A stretch of 64,000 nucleotides of DNA from JBBQYD01 sp942493075 (GTDB lineage: Bacteria; Verrucomicrobiota; Verrucomicrobiia; Limisphaerales; UBA8199), in assembly GCA_942493075.1 (NCBI GenBank), contig OW818681.1:1-64000 (forward strand). Reading direction: 5' to 3'. This document shows positions 1 through 8,450 of this stretch, in pieces (positions within the stretch are counted from its first letter, which is position 1; each line of letters opens with the position of its first letter). The notes below the pieces were generated by a model, which saw nothing but the letters and a program-made list of their open reading frames with translations, did not search any database and was not told the origin of the DNA. A program made the position numbers and the translations under genes.

Positions 1-62
1 GACGACCGCGCTACACACGGACACAGTTGCAAGCATTCGCGCTTATGGTATGAATAAGGGCA

Positions 63-419
63 ATGCTTACCCCGGAAAAATTGGATATACATAGCGAGGC
101 ATTTCTGCAATCGCTGATGCGCAAACAGCTTAGGCTTTCCATTGCCTGCGCGGCCGCGTTCCTGATCGCTTTGCTGGGTTTGCCAGCCGCAAACTTCTTC
201 TGGCCTGAGTTCATGAGCCAGCGCGTTTTTGGCTTCACTTTATCGTGGCTCATCCTCGGGATCGGGTTCTTCCCTGCCGTCTGGGTTATTGCGTTCGTGT
301 TCATCCGCCGGTCGCTGCAGCTTGAGGAACAAGAAGCCCGGGAAGTAGAAGGCGTGGTCCCAAGAAATGCAATGACGCCCACACCCACCGCCACGCGCCC
401 GGCCCAAGCCCCTCAATAA
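63..419 (+). CDS. small two-helix membrane protein paired with a sodium:solute symporter (DUF485/YjcH-like)
   Basis: The 118-residue product has two hydrophobic helices, at about residues 26-47 and 57-80, with a charged N-terminus and a proline/threonine-rich soluble tail. Small proteins of this layout (DUF485, E. coli YjcH) are regularly encoded just before acetate-type symporters and are thought to be their membrane partners. The ATG at 63 follows an AAGGG ribosome binding site. The stop codon overlaps the next gene in a TAATG junction, so the two are translationally coupled. The family assignment rests on layout and neighbour; I see no catalytic motif. Confidence 0.7.
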   Translation: MLTPEKLDIHSEAFLQSLMRKQLRLSIACAAAFLIALLGLPAANFFWPEFMSQRVFGFTLSWLILGIGFFPAVWVIAFVFIRRSLQLEEQEAREVEGVVPRNAMTPTPTATRPAQAPQ

Positions 420-2158
420 TGCCTATGCAAGTCGATCCTTATATCCTCGGATTCAGCCTGGTTACGGTGGCGGCGACGATCTGGATGGGTTTCGCCGCAG
501 CTCGGAAGTCCCGAACCGCTCAAGATTTTTTTGTGGCAGGCCGTTCGGTAAGCGTCGGTTGGAATGCCTCAGCCATTTCAGGCGAATATCTTAGCGCGGC
601 TTCTTTCATGGGCATTGCCGGCATGGTCATGAGCTCCGGCTACGATGCCTTGTGGTATCCGGTCTGTTATGCTTGCGGGTATTTGTTTCTGCTACTGTTC
701 ATAGCCGGGCCATTGAGACGGTTCGGAGCCTATACCATTCCGGATTTCGCCGAGGGCCGCTACGACTCACCGCTGTTCCGCAAGATTGCGGTGATCTTCG
801 TGTTGTTCATTGGATTCTTCTACACGATGCCGCAGATGAAAGGGGCGGGCACAACGCTGGCCTACATCTTTCCCGGGCTCCCTTACTGGGCAGGCGTTGT
901 CGTCGTGGGCGCGGTGATTACATTGAACGTCGCCCTGGGTGGAATGAAAGGCATCACGCTCGTTCAAGCTTTTCAGTATTGGGCGAAGATGTTCGCGATT
1001 TCGGTTCCCATCTTCGTTTTGATGGCGATCTACGGCCATTACGGAACGCAGGTCGGCGTGAATGGCGCCTCCATGCCGGGGACGCCATCGATCACTCAAC
1101 CGGCCGCTGGAATTTCACCCTCAACGGAGCTGCGCAAGCCACTTCCGGATAAGGCGCCATCGGATGCGGCCTGGGTATCTCCGTTCGGTCCGCTGACAAC
1201 GAAAGCAGCAAAAGCTGCGCAGCTTGGGCCGGAACAGACGCGCCTCTATTCTATGATTTACACCTATTCGTTGATCATTGCGCTGGTTTGCGGCACCGCG
1301 GGATTGCCTCACATTCTCGTGCGCTTTTACACGAATCCAAACGGTGTGGCCGCCAAGCGAACCACGATGTGGGTGATGATCCTGATCGGTATCTTCTATG
1401 TGTTTCCTCCGGTATTCGGGGCGATGGGCCGGAACTTGATGCCGGAGCTTTATGCGGCGGCTGGGGCCAAAGGCACCGATAAGATTGTTTTGGAACTGCC
1501 GCGTATCTTGAATGAACGCTACGCGCCATGGGGGTCAATTCTGAGCGGCATCACGTGCGCGGGAGCATTTGCGGCCTTCATGAGCACGTTCAGCGGCCTC
1601 CTGGTTTCGATGACAGGCGCCCTGGCGCATGATGTATATGGACGGATGCTCCGGCCAGCCTCCACACCCGAACAACGCATGCGTATGTTCCGCTGGTGTG
1701 CTGTGATTTTGGGCGCTGGAGCGATGCTCGGCGGGATGCAGGTGGAACCGTTGCAGATCAATTTCATGGTGGGCCAGGCGTTTGCAATAGCTGCCGCCAG
1801 CTACTTTCCACTGCTGTTTATGAGCACCTGGTGGCGCGGAATGACTATGAGAGGCGCCGCAACAGGCATGCTCGCCGGTGGCTGCCTGGCGGTAGGGGCG
1901 ATCTCACTGACGAGTTTCAGCGACTTGAAATGGATCGACCTCAGCGCGTTCTGGGTGGCGCACCCCCTCTTGCGGATCATCTGCGAACAACCGGCGATCT
2001 GGGCTGTGCCTGTTGCGATTGGGTTGATGGTGGTGGTGTCGAATTTAACCCGTAGGGAAGTGCCCTCGGATGTGAGGATGAAAATGCTGGTCCTGCACGC
2101 GCCCGAAGCACTCGGGCTCAAGCAGGAATACATCCAGGAGCACCAGCCAGGCCACTGA
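419..2158 (+). CDS. sodium:solute symporter family protein (ActP-like cation/acetate symporter)
   Basis: This 579-residue inner-membrane carrier has the SSS-family pattern of about 13 hydrophobic segments. Near the N-terminus it has the typical FFVAGR motif followed by a Gly/Ser-rich helix (SGEYLSAASFMG). SSS transporters couple Na+ entry to uptake of small carboxylates, sugars or amino acids; ActP-type members carry acetate. A hydrophilic Pro/Ala-rich insert at about residues 215-275 separates two transmembrane blocks and is longer than in E. coli ActP. The start overlaps the stop of the small membrane protein upstream, a classic pairing for carboxylate symporters. The substrate cannot be read from sequence; acetate or another short organic acid is an inference. 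Confidence 0.85.
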   Translation: MPMQVDPYILGFSLVTVAATIWMGFAAARKSRTAQDFFVAGRSVSVGWNASAISGEYLSAASFMGIAGMVMSSGYDALWYPVCYACGYLFLLLFIAGPLRRFGAYTIPDFAEGRYDSPLFRKIAVIFVLFIGFFYTMPQMKGAGTTLAYIFPGLPYWAGVVVVGAVITLNVALGGMKGITLVQAFQYWAKMFAISVPIFVLMAIYGHYGTQVGVNGASMPGTPSITQPAAGISPSTELRKPLPDKAPSDAAWVSPFGPLTTKAAKAAQLGPEQTRLYSMIYTYSLIIALVCGTAGLPHILVRFYTNPNGVAAKRTTMWVMILIGIFYVFPPVFGAMGRNLMPELYAAAGAKGTDKIVLELPRILNERYAPWGSILSGITCAGAFAAFMSTFSGLLVSMTGALAHDVYGRMLRPASTPEQRMRMFRWCAVILGAGAMLGGMQVEPLQINFMVGQAFAIAAASYFPLLFMSTWWRGMTMRGAATGMLAGGCLAVGAISLTSFSDLKWIDLSAFWVAHPLLRIICEQPAIWAVPVAIGLMVVVSNLTRREVPSDVRMKMLVLHAPEALGLKQEYIQEHQPGH

Positions 2159-2160
2159 AC

Positions 2161-3624
2161 TCAGCGTCCCCCAAGCACTTCTTCGATGGCCTCGCCTAAC
2201 ACGGAGATGATCCGGCGCAATTGGGCCAGCGTGGTGCAGTAGATGGGCATCAGCACAATGACATCGCCTACAGGGCGCGTAAGCACGCCACGCTTGAGCA
2301 TCGCCTCGCACACCCGCATGCCAACCCGCTCGCGTGGATCGAATGCCTCGCGCTTCGTCCAATTTTTCACGAGCTCTATGCCTGCGACGAGGCCGGTTTG
2401 GCGAATATCACCCGCATGCGAAAACTGCCAAAGCCCCGCGAGCTCAGACGTTAGTAGCTGCTGCAATTTCCAGCGCTGATTCAAGCTGCCTTTGCTGGTC
2501 AGTATTTTCAGGCTGGCCAATCCTGCGGCGGCACCCACCTGGTTGCCTGTGTAGCTGTGGCCGTGGAAGAAGGTTTTGAATTCCTCGTAATCACCCAAAA
2601 ACGCCTCAAAGACAGCATTGGTGGCAAGGGTCGCCGCCATCGGCACGTAGCCGCCTGTCAAACCTTTGGCCAGGAACATTAGGTCGGGCTGCACGCCTTC
2701 GTGATGACACGCGAATGGTGATGCCGGCCACACCTCGTTGATGCCTGTGCGCCCGAATCCCGTCATGACTTCATCGGCCATTAACAACGCGCCATGACCG
2801 CGTGCGATTTCAGCGGCGCGTCGCAGCCAGCCTGGTGGCTGCGGGATCAGGCCGGCGGCACCTTGCATCAGAGGTTCGAAAATGAAACCGGCGTAGGATT
2901 TGCCGGATCGTTTGCGTTCGGCGAACTTTTCCTCCACCCAGCCGATGCATTCCCAATTGCATTTTCGGCTCACGCGAGCATCGGCGCGAGCGGGTTCAGC
3001 ACGATTGCATGGACAACGGTAGCACGCGGGCGGACGCACCTGATCGCTTGCGAACAGGAGCCCTCCATATGCCTTGTGGAACAGGTCGATGTGTCCTAAG
3101 GAGACCGCGCCCACTGTGTCGCCATGATAAGCGCCGCCCAGGGATAAGAATCGCGGCTGTGGGTCGCCCTTCACACGCCGGGTAAATTCGTAGGCCATCT
3201 TCAGCCCAGCCTCGGTCGCGGTCGAACCGTTATCGCTATAAAAAACCTTCGTCAGCGGCGCATTGCTCGGCAGCCATGATTTGCCTTGCCACTTTTTCAC
3301 AGGAGCAGCGCTTGTAGGCGCATTGGCCAAGGTGATCAGCGCCTCCGCGAGAAAGGAAGCCGGTATGTTGGCAAATCCTAATGCGGAACTGTGAGCCACT
3401 TTCCCAAGCTGCCGGGTAATTCCTGCATTGAGCGCCGGATGATTGTGACCATGCAGGTTGGTCCAGATCGAGGCATTCGCATCGATGTACTCGTGCCCAT
3501 TCACATCTCGCAGCACGGCACCTTCGCCAGATGCGATAACGATCGGCTCGCGCTTTAGCCAATCGCGCATTTGGGTAAACGGATGCCAAACGTAAGCGTG
3601 ATCGAGTTGGGCTGCTTTGTGCAT
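2161..3624 (-). CDS. bioA: adenosylmethionine-8-amino-7-oxononanoate aminotransferase
   Basis: BioA transfers the amino group of S-adenosylmethionine to 8-amino-7-oxononanoate (KAPA), giving DAPA in biotin synthesis. The 487-residue product is a class III PLP aminotransferase. It has the N-terminal WHPFTQ substrate-site motif (about 13-18), SDNGSTATE (130-138), DEVMTGFGRTG (284-294) and the PLP lysine K320 in AKGLTGGY. A Cys-rich stretch (CYRCPC, about 201-206, plus two later Cys) is common in this enzyme. I chose the ATG at 3624 because GAGG lies six bases upstream; a TTG twelve bases further up is possible but has no such site. It is the last gene of the amidohydrolase-bioF-bioA operon, eight bases after bioF. 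Confidence 0.93.
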   Translation of the reverse strand: MHKAAQLDHAYVWHPFTQMRDWLKREPIVIASGEGAVLRDVNGHEYIDANASIWTNLHGHNHPALNAGITRQLGKVAHSSALGFANIPASFLAEALITLANAPTSAAPVKKWQGKSWLPSNAPLTKVFYSDNGSTATEAGLKMAYEFTRRVKGDPQPRFLSLGGAYHGDTVGAVSLGHIDLFHKAYGGLLFASDQVRPPACYRCPCNRAEPARADARVSRKCNWECIGWVEEKFAERKRSGKSYAGFIFEPLMQGAAGLIPQPPGWLRRAAEIARGHGALLMADEVMTGFGRTGINEVWPASPFACHHEGVQPDLMFLAKGLTGGYVPMAATLATNAVFEAFLGDYEEFKTFFHGHSYTGNQVGAAAGLASLKILTSKGSLNQRWKLQQLLTSELAGLWQFSHAGDIRQTGLVAGIELVKNWTKREAFDPRERVGMRVCEAMLKRGVLTRPVGDVIVLMPIYCTTLAQLRRIISVLGEAIEEVLGGR

Positions 3625-3632
3625 GGAAAACC

Positions 3633-4829
3633 TCAATTGGCCGCTGGGGCGGCAGTCTCATTCAAGCCGCATTTACCAAGGACGTCGGCGAGCATTGCTA
3701 AATCGGAGTCTTCATGCGTAGCGGTCACTGTGACCCGCAGCCTTGCAGCGCCACGTGCGACCGTTGGGAAACGGATAGCCGGCACCAACACGCCCATTTC
3801 GCGCAGCGCATTGGCTACCCGGGTGGCCTCCAACTCTGACCCAATGATCAGAGGCATAATCGCCCCGGCAGGCGCCTGTGCAAGACCGCGATGAAGGCGG
3901 CGCGACGTCTCAATGTTTTCCCAAAGCCGCCTGTTGAGTTCGGCCCCCTCGGTGGATTGCACCAGTTCGACACCGGCACGGGCCGCAGCGGCAGCCGCTG
4001 GAACCGGAGCTGTCGAAAAAATGAAGGAGCGAGCGCGGTTCACCAGCAAATCAACCAGTCCCCGTGATCCGCAGATATAACCTCCGGACGCACCCAATGC
4101 CTTGCCGAGTGTGCCCATTTGCACTTCGATTTGATCGGATACGCCGAGTAGTTCGGCAAGACCCCGCCGATTCGGACCGAGCACACCGGTGCCGTGGGCC
4201 TCATCGACCATCAGCCAGGCGCCATACTTCTCCTTAAGCTGGACGATCTCACGCAATGGCGCTTGATCCCCGTCCATGCTGAACACGGACTCTGTCACTA
4301 TGAGAATGTTCCCTTCACCACGGCGCAGATCCGCCCATTTCAGGATCTTCTCAAGATCATTAAGGTCATTATGAGCGAACACGCGCAGAGTAGCGCCCGA
4401 GAGCCGCGCGCCATCCACAATGCAGGCGTGACTGAGCTTATCGATAATGACGATATCGCCCCGCCCAGCGAGCGCGGCGATGCTTCCCAGTGCCGCTGCG
4501 TAACCGGTGGAAAAGACAAGGCTTGCCGCTGCTCCTTTGAAATGCGCCAACGCTTCTTCCAGCTCATGGTGGGGCGCGAGCGAGCCACAAACGAGACGCG
4601 AAGCACCTGACCCAGCTCCGTACTGTTGCGTTGCCTCGCGCACGGCCTCAAGCAACCGCGGATGATTGGCCAAACCCAGGTAATCGTTTGATGAGAAATT
4701 CAGCAGCTCGCGTCCGCCCAATCGTACGTGGGTGGTTTGGGGCGAATCTATTCGGCGCAGTTCCCGGCGAAGGCCGGAAAGCTGAATCTCAGCCAATCGA
4801 CGCGCCATCTCTGTGTCGAAGGCGTTCAT
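3633..4829 (-). CDS. bioF: 8-amino-7-oxononanoate synthase
   Basis: BioF condenses pimeloyl-ACP or pimeloyl-CoA with L-alanine to give KAPA, the step before BioA. The 398-residue alpha-oxoamine synthase shows SNDYLGL (47-53), the PLP-site DEAHGTG (209-215) and the catalytic lysine K243 in GTLGKALGASGG. Length is normal for the family. The start codon overlaps the stop of the upstream amidohydrolase (ATGA), and bioA follows directly. 2-amino-3-ketobutyrate ligase is a close paralogue, but the adjacent bioA makes BioF the better call. Confidence 0.93.
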   Translation of the reverse strand: MNAFDTEMARRLAEIQLSGLRRELRRIDSPQTTHVRLGGRELLNFSSNDYLGLANHPRLLEAVREATQQYGAGSGASRLVCGSLAPHHELEEALAHFKGAAASLVFSTGYAAALGSIAALAGRGDIVIIDKLSHACIVDGARLSGATLRVFAHNDLNDLEKILKWADLRRGEGNILIVTESVFSMDGDQAPLREIVQLKEKYGAWLMVDEAHGTGVLGPNRRGLAELLGVSDQIEVQMGTLGKALGASGGYICGSRGLVDLLVNRARSFIFSTAPVPAAAAAARAGVELVQSTEGAELNRRLWENIETSRRLHRGLAQAPAGAIMPLIIGSELEATRVANALREMGVLVPAIRFPTVARGAARLRVTVTATHEDSDLAMLADVLGKCGLNETAAPAAN

Positions 4830-6163
4830 GAGGAGGGGTGGATTCGCCGGCCTCCCGGCATGGCAGGAGAACGAAGTTCTTGCGGGTCAGCAGGCCACCG
4901 TGAGCGCACCGCCGTGCCGGGGCCGCCCGGCGGCACAGCCCAGCGTCCGCCGATCAGGCTGCCAAAGACCGGCCCCTTATGCGCGAGAACAGCCGCAGCG
5001 GCTCCACGTGCGGGACCCACGTATGGGATGGCAATGACATCCGCGAAAGCACCCTGGCCCAGCTCGCCTGTCTTTCGGGCAAGTCCCAAAGCCCTGGCAC
5101 CGTTTACCGTAGCCATTTCCAGGATCGTTTCCGGTCGCAAGTAAGAGTGGGCCTTGGCGAGCACTCGCATTTCATCGAACAAGTTCAACTCCACCTTCTC
5201 CCGGCGCGTCTTATACACGCTGGCCAGACTGTCGGTGCCCAGGCAAATGTTGACGCCAGCACGGCGCAACTGGCGCAGCGGGAACTCCTGGTGGCCGAAA
5301 TAGTAGTGGCTCCGGGGGCAATGCACCACATGAGTGCCTGATTCTCCAAGCAACTCCGCATCCCCTTTCCCCAAGTAATTCACGTGGGCAGCCAGCACCC
5401 GTTTGCCCAGCAACCCGCACCGATTCAAATGCTGGACTGGCGATCCCAGGCCGCAGTCCGACATATCTCGGGTGCTGTGCTGGAGCCATTCATACATCGA
5501 CCCGGTGGCATTCTGGAACATTTCGAACTCAAGCGTGGACTCCGCCACGTGGATGCACACCCATAGACGGTGGCGAAGCGTAGCGCGGCTGGTCAGCCGG
5601 AGTAATGCGGGTAATGTTGAATAAGGCGCATGAGGAGAAAGACCCGCGCTCCGTGCGCCTCCTGGCAAGGAATGAACCTTGCGGATAGCCTGATCAAGAA
5701 TTTGGGCGGCGGGTCGGCGCTGGGTGATGCCGATCATTTCGAGAAACGAAAAGACCCGCAATGGTGTCGCCTCCCAGGCCAGCGGCAACAGCTCAGGCAC
5801 CGCTTCGATGTCTGCAACAGTTCCCGTGCCTGTGTTCACCAACATCCGGGCGCCTGTTTCCCAGGAAGCTTCATAGTCGGCCCGCTCCCAGCCGGATTTT
5901 GCCTCAGTGATGAGCTTGAGCCAGTCGGTAAACACCTTGGGGGGCTGCAATTGGCCCGCCATGTTGGTGTAATCCAGATGGCAATGGGCATTCACCAGCC
6001 CGGGCAAGAGAATACTGTCCCCCAGATCAAGAACCTGTCGCGCACCTTGCTTGAGGTCCTTCCAGGCCCCGACCGCCTTAATAAAGCGGCCAGCCATGAC
6101 CACCGCGCCATCGTTAATAGCTGGCCCGGTAACCGGATAAACAACGCGTGCCCGGAGAATCAT
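4826..6163 (-). CDS. metal-dependent amidohydrolase of the deaminase/chlorohydrolase class (possible aminodeoxyfutalosine deaminase)
   Basis: The 445-residue product is an amidohydrolase-superfamily TIM barrel. It has the metal motif NAHCHLDYTN (H60, H62), a later HVAES, HCPRSHYYFGH, and the Asp ligand in GTDSLAS. This is the set seen in S-adenosylhomocysteine, guanine and aminodeoxyfutalosine deaminases. I start it at the ATG at 6163, where the beta-strand MILRARVV begins after a GGGGA-type ribosome site; the open frame extends 18 codons further without family features. It heads an operon with bioF and bioA by ATGA overlap. MqnF-type aminodeoxyfutalosine deaminase in menaquinone synthesis is plausible in this phylum, but the substrate is inferred only from class and neighbourhood. 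Confidence 0.75.
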   Translation of the reverse strand: MILRARVVYPVTGPAINDGAVVMAGRFIKAVGAWKDLKQGARQVLDLGDSILLPGLVNAHCHLDYTNMAGQLQPPKVFTDWLKLITEAKSGWERADYEASWETGARMLVNTGTGTVADIEAVPELLPLAWEATPLRVFSFLEMIGITQRRPAAQILDQAIRKVHSLPGGARSAGLSPHAPYSTLPALLRLTSRATLRHRLWVCIHVAESTLEFEMFQNATGSMYEWLQHSTRDMSDCGLGSPVQHLNRCGLLGKRVLAAHVNYLGKGDAELLGESGTHVVHCPRSHYYFGHQEFPLRQLRRAGVNICLGTDSLASVYKTRREKVELNLFDEMRVLAKAHSYLRPETILEMATVNGARALGLARKTGELGQGAFADVIAIPYVGPARGAAAAVLAHKGPVFGSLIGGRWAVPPGGPGTAVRSRWPADPQELRSPAMPGGRRIHPSS

Positions 6164-6249
6164 GTCCCCGGGTGCGCGTGCTGATGGAGGCTTGGGAAAA
6201 GCCTCAAAAACTCCCAAAAATGGTTAGCTAAAGGCAACACAGCGTTGCG

Positions 6250-6603
6250 CTACGCCCCTTTTTCCTGGCGCGTCCTCTTTGTGCGGGAGGCTACCTTGTG
6301 TTTTAGCGCCTTGTACTTGCTTTGACGTTTACGGATCTGTTGTTCGATCTTCTTGGAAACCAGATCAATCGCCGCGTAAAGGTCGCTTTGAGCGTCTTCC
6401 GCAAACAGGTCTGGCCCCGGCACTTCGAAGCGGACCGAGCAGGAAAACTGGCGTTCAGGAGCCTTCGTCTTGTCGTGTTCAACGATCACGCGCGCGTTAA
6501 TTGCAAACTTGTCCAGATGTTGCAGCTTCTGAACGCGGGTGATGATGTGATCTTCGATGGCGCCGGTCAGCGTCAGATTGTGCGTCGAAATGATCAAGTT
6601 CAT
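6250..6603 (-). CDS. hpf: ribosome hibernation promoting factor, short type
   Basis: HPF/RaiA proteins bind the decoding region of the 30S subunit and silence ribosomes in stationary phase. The 117-residue product begins with the family pattern (NLIISTHNLTLTGAIEDHI) and continues with LDKFAINARVIVEHDK and a predicted beta-alpha-beta-beta-beta-alpha fold (DLYAAIDLVSKKIEQQIRKRQSKY). The Lys/Arg-rich tail replaces the long C-terminal dimerisation domain, so this is a short HPF. Its stop lies 86 bases before the amidohydrolase start, so it may be read through into the bio operon. Confidence 0.9.
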   Translation of the reverse strand: MNLIISTHNLTLTGAIEDHIITRVQKLQHLDKFAINARVIVEHDKTKAPERQFSCSVRFEVPGPDLFAEDAQSDLYAAIDLVSKKIEQQIRKRQSKYKALKHKVASRTKRTRQEKGA

Positions 6604-6938
6604 AAACCTATGATGCTACCAGTATAAAAGGCCGTCAAAGCGATTCGCGCGAAATTCGAAGAGTGAGAAAGGGGGAAAAGGGATCATGGGACGGATGAGA
6701 CGGGGACAAGTCCTGATTCAAATTTGTCACTTTTGAAAAGAGTTTCAGCACTCCTGCGGGGTTTGCTATTCAAACGCAGGCATGTTGTCCGAACCGAAAT
6801 CCGTACTGTTTGTAGCCAACGCCCCCCTTTGATTCCACCCTGGTTCATCGGAGGTTCTCGTTTCCTCTTATTCCCTTGACACCTGCGCCTCTCTAAACCA
6901 TCTAAGCTGCCTAACCTGAAGAATTAAAAACACCCATA
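6604..6938. other. divergent intergenic region with a bulged hairpin
   Basis: This 335-base stretch separates hpf (leftward) from the amino acid permease (rightward), so it should hold both promoters. A hairpin lies at 6753-6780: CCTGC, a GGG bulge, GTTTG, a CTATT loop, then CAAACGCAGG. No T-run follows on either strand, so it is not an obvious terminator. A TTGACA hexamer at 6876-6881 could be the -35 box of the permease, but I see no convincing -10. At about 6684-6706 there is a short ATGGGACGG/ATGAGACGG repeat like the one near the four-helix-bundle gene. No coding signal was seen. Confidence 0.5.
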
Positions 6939-8447
6939 ATGGCCATCAATCTGTTTCGCCGTAAGAACGTGGCTGAGTTGCAGGCTGAATTGCACGAAGA
7001 TCGCAGCCTTAAACGAGCTCTCGGCCCCTGGAATCTCACGGCTTTGGGCGTGGGTGCGGTGATCGGTGCCGGTATTTTCGTCCTGACAGGCCAGGCGGCC
7101 GCTCAATACGCAGGACCTGCTATCGTCTTCTCCTTTATCATCGCTGGTATTGCCTGCGCATTTGCCGGGCTTTGCTATGCGGAGTTCTCCGCCATGATCC
7201 CAGTCTCCGGTTCGGCTTACACTTACGGCTACGCTACTATGGGCGAGTTCGTTGCCTGGATTATTGGATGGGACCTGATCCTTGAGTATCTGTTCGCGGC
7301 AGGTACTGTAGCAGTCGGCTGGTCCGGGTACGTGGTGTCCTTTTTAAAGGATGTTGGAATTCATATACCGACCCGGTTTACTTCCGCTCCCTACGATCAT
7401 ATCACGCCCACCGACGCAGGGTGGAACGTCTGGCGGCTGTTCACGGAAGGCTGGGTCAGCACTGGGGCGGTTCTCAACGTCCCGGCAATGGTCATCGTCG
7501 GATTCATCACCATCCTCCTCGTCATTGGAATCACCGAGTCAACGACCTTCAACAACATCATCGTAGCCATTAAGCTGACCGTCATCCTGGCGTTCATCGC
7601 CATCGGCGCGGCTTACATCAATAGCGATAACTGGGTGCCTTTCATCCCGCCGTCGGAGGGGGAAGGCCGGTTCGGCTGGGATGGAATCGTCCGCGGCGCA
7701 GGTGTGATTTTCTTTGCCTATATCGGGTTCGACGCCGTTTCCACAGCAGCGCAGGAGGCCCGAAACGCCCAGCGTGATATGCCCATCGGCATTCTCGCTT
7801 CCCTGGCGATCTGCACCGTGCTCTACATTTCAGTGGCCCTGGTGCTGACCGGGATCATCAAATACACACACCTGAATGTGCCAGACCCGATCGCCGTGGC
7901 TATCGATTCACTGGGTGGCGGGGTGGCGTGGCTGCGGCCAGTTATAAAAATCGGTGCCATCGCCGGCATCTCCTCAGTGATCCTTGTCATGATGATGGGC
8001 CAGCCCCGCATTTTCTATGCGATGTCGAAGGATGGGTTGCTGCCGCCGATCTTTTCCTCCGTACACAATCGTTTCCGCACACCGTGGCTGGCTACCTTCC
8101 TGACGGGCTCCATCGCTATGCTGATTGCCGGGCTTTTCCCAATTCGCTTACTGGGCGAGTTGGTCTCCATCGGCACCTTGCTCGCGTTCGCCATCGTGTG
8201 CGCCGGTGTCCTGGTGCTTCGATTTACGGACCCTCAGATACACAGGCCCTTTCGCACGCCGGCTGTGTGGATCATCGCACCGCTGGGCGTCCTCTTCTGC
8301 GTCTGGCTCATGGTGAAGCTGCCTCCAGATACGTGGGCGCGGCTTCTCGCATGGATGGCGCTGGGCCTCGTGATCTACTTCGCCTACAGCCGGCGCCATT
8401 CGCGTGTGCAACTCAAGGCAAGGGCGAACGAGAACAAAACTACCTAA
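6939..8447 (+). CDS. APC-superfamily amino acid permease (cationic amino acid transporter-like)
   Basis: The 502-residue integral membrane protein has about 12 hydrophobic segments and the APC signature in TM1, GAVIGAGIFVLTGQAA. Another conserved stretch, FFAYIGFDAVSTAAQEARN, is the unwound TM6 region that contributes to the substrate site. The pattern (long N-terminal cytosolic stretch, this TM6 motif, C-terminal pair of helices before a basic tail) is closest to bacterial homologues of the CAT family, which import Arg, Lys or a broad range of amino acids. It is convergent with the threonine deaminase gene four bases away. The exact substrate is unknown. Confidence 0.85.
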   Translation: MAINLFRRKNVAELQAELHEDRSLKRALGPWNLTALGVGAVIGAGIFVLTGQAAAQYAGPAIVFSFIIAGIACAFAGLCYAEFSAMIPVSGSAYTYGYATMGEFVAWIIGWDLILEYLFAAGTVAVGWSGYVVSFLKDVGIHIPTRFTSAPYDHITPTDAGWNVWRLFTEGWVSTGAVLNVPAMVIVGFITILLVIGITESTTFNNIIVAIKLTVILAFIAIGAAYINSDNWVPFIPPSEGEGRFGWDGIVRGAGVIFFAYIGFDAVSTAAQEARNAQRDMPIGILASLAICTVLYISVALVLTGIIKYTHLNVPDPIAVAIDSLGGGVAWLRPVIKIGAIAGISSVILVMMMGQPRIFYAMSKDGLLPPIFSSVHNRFRTPWLATFLTGSIAMLIAGLFPIRLLGELVSIGTLLAFAIVCAGVLVLRFTDPQIHRPFRTPAVWIIAPLGVLFCVWLMVKLPPDTWARLLAWMALGLVIYFAYSRRHSRVQLKARANENKTT

Positions 8448-8450
8448 GCC

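Noticed and set aside
652..1152. Plus-strand 166-codon frame within the symporter gene
   Set aside because: Shadow frame of the membrane transporter; composition rich in Arg/His with no motif.
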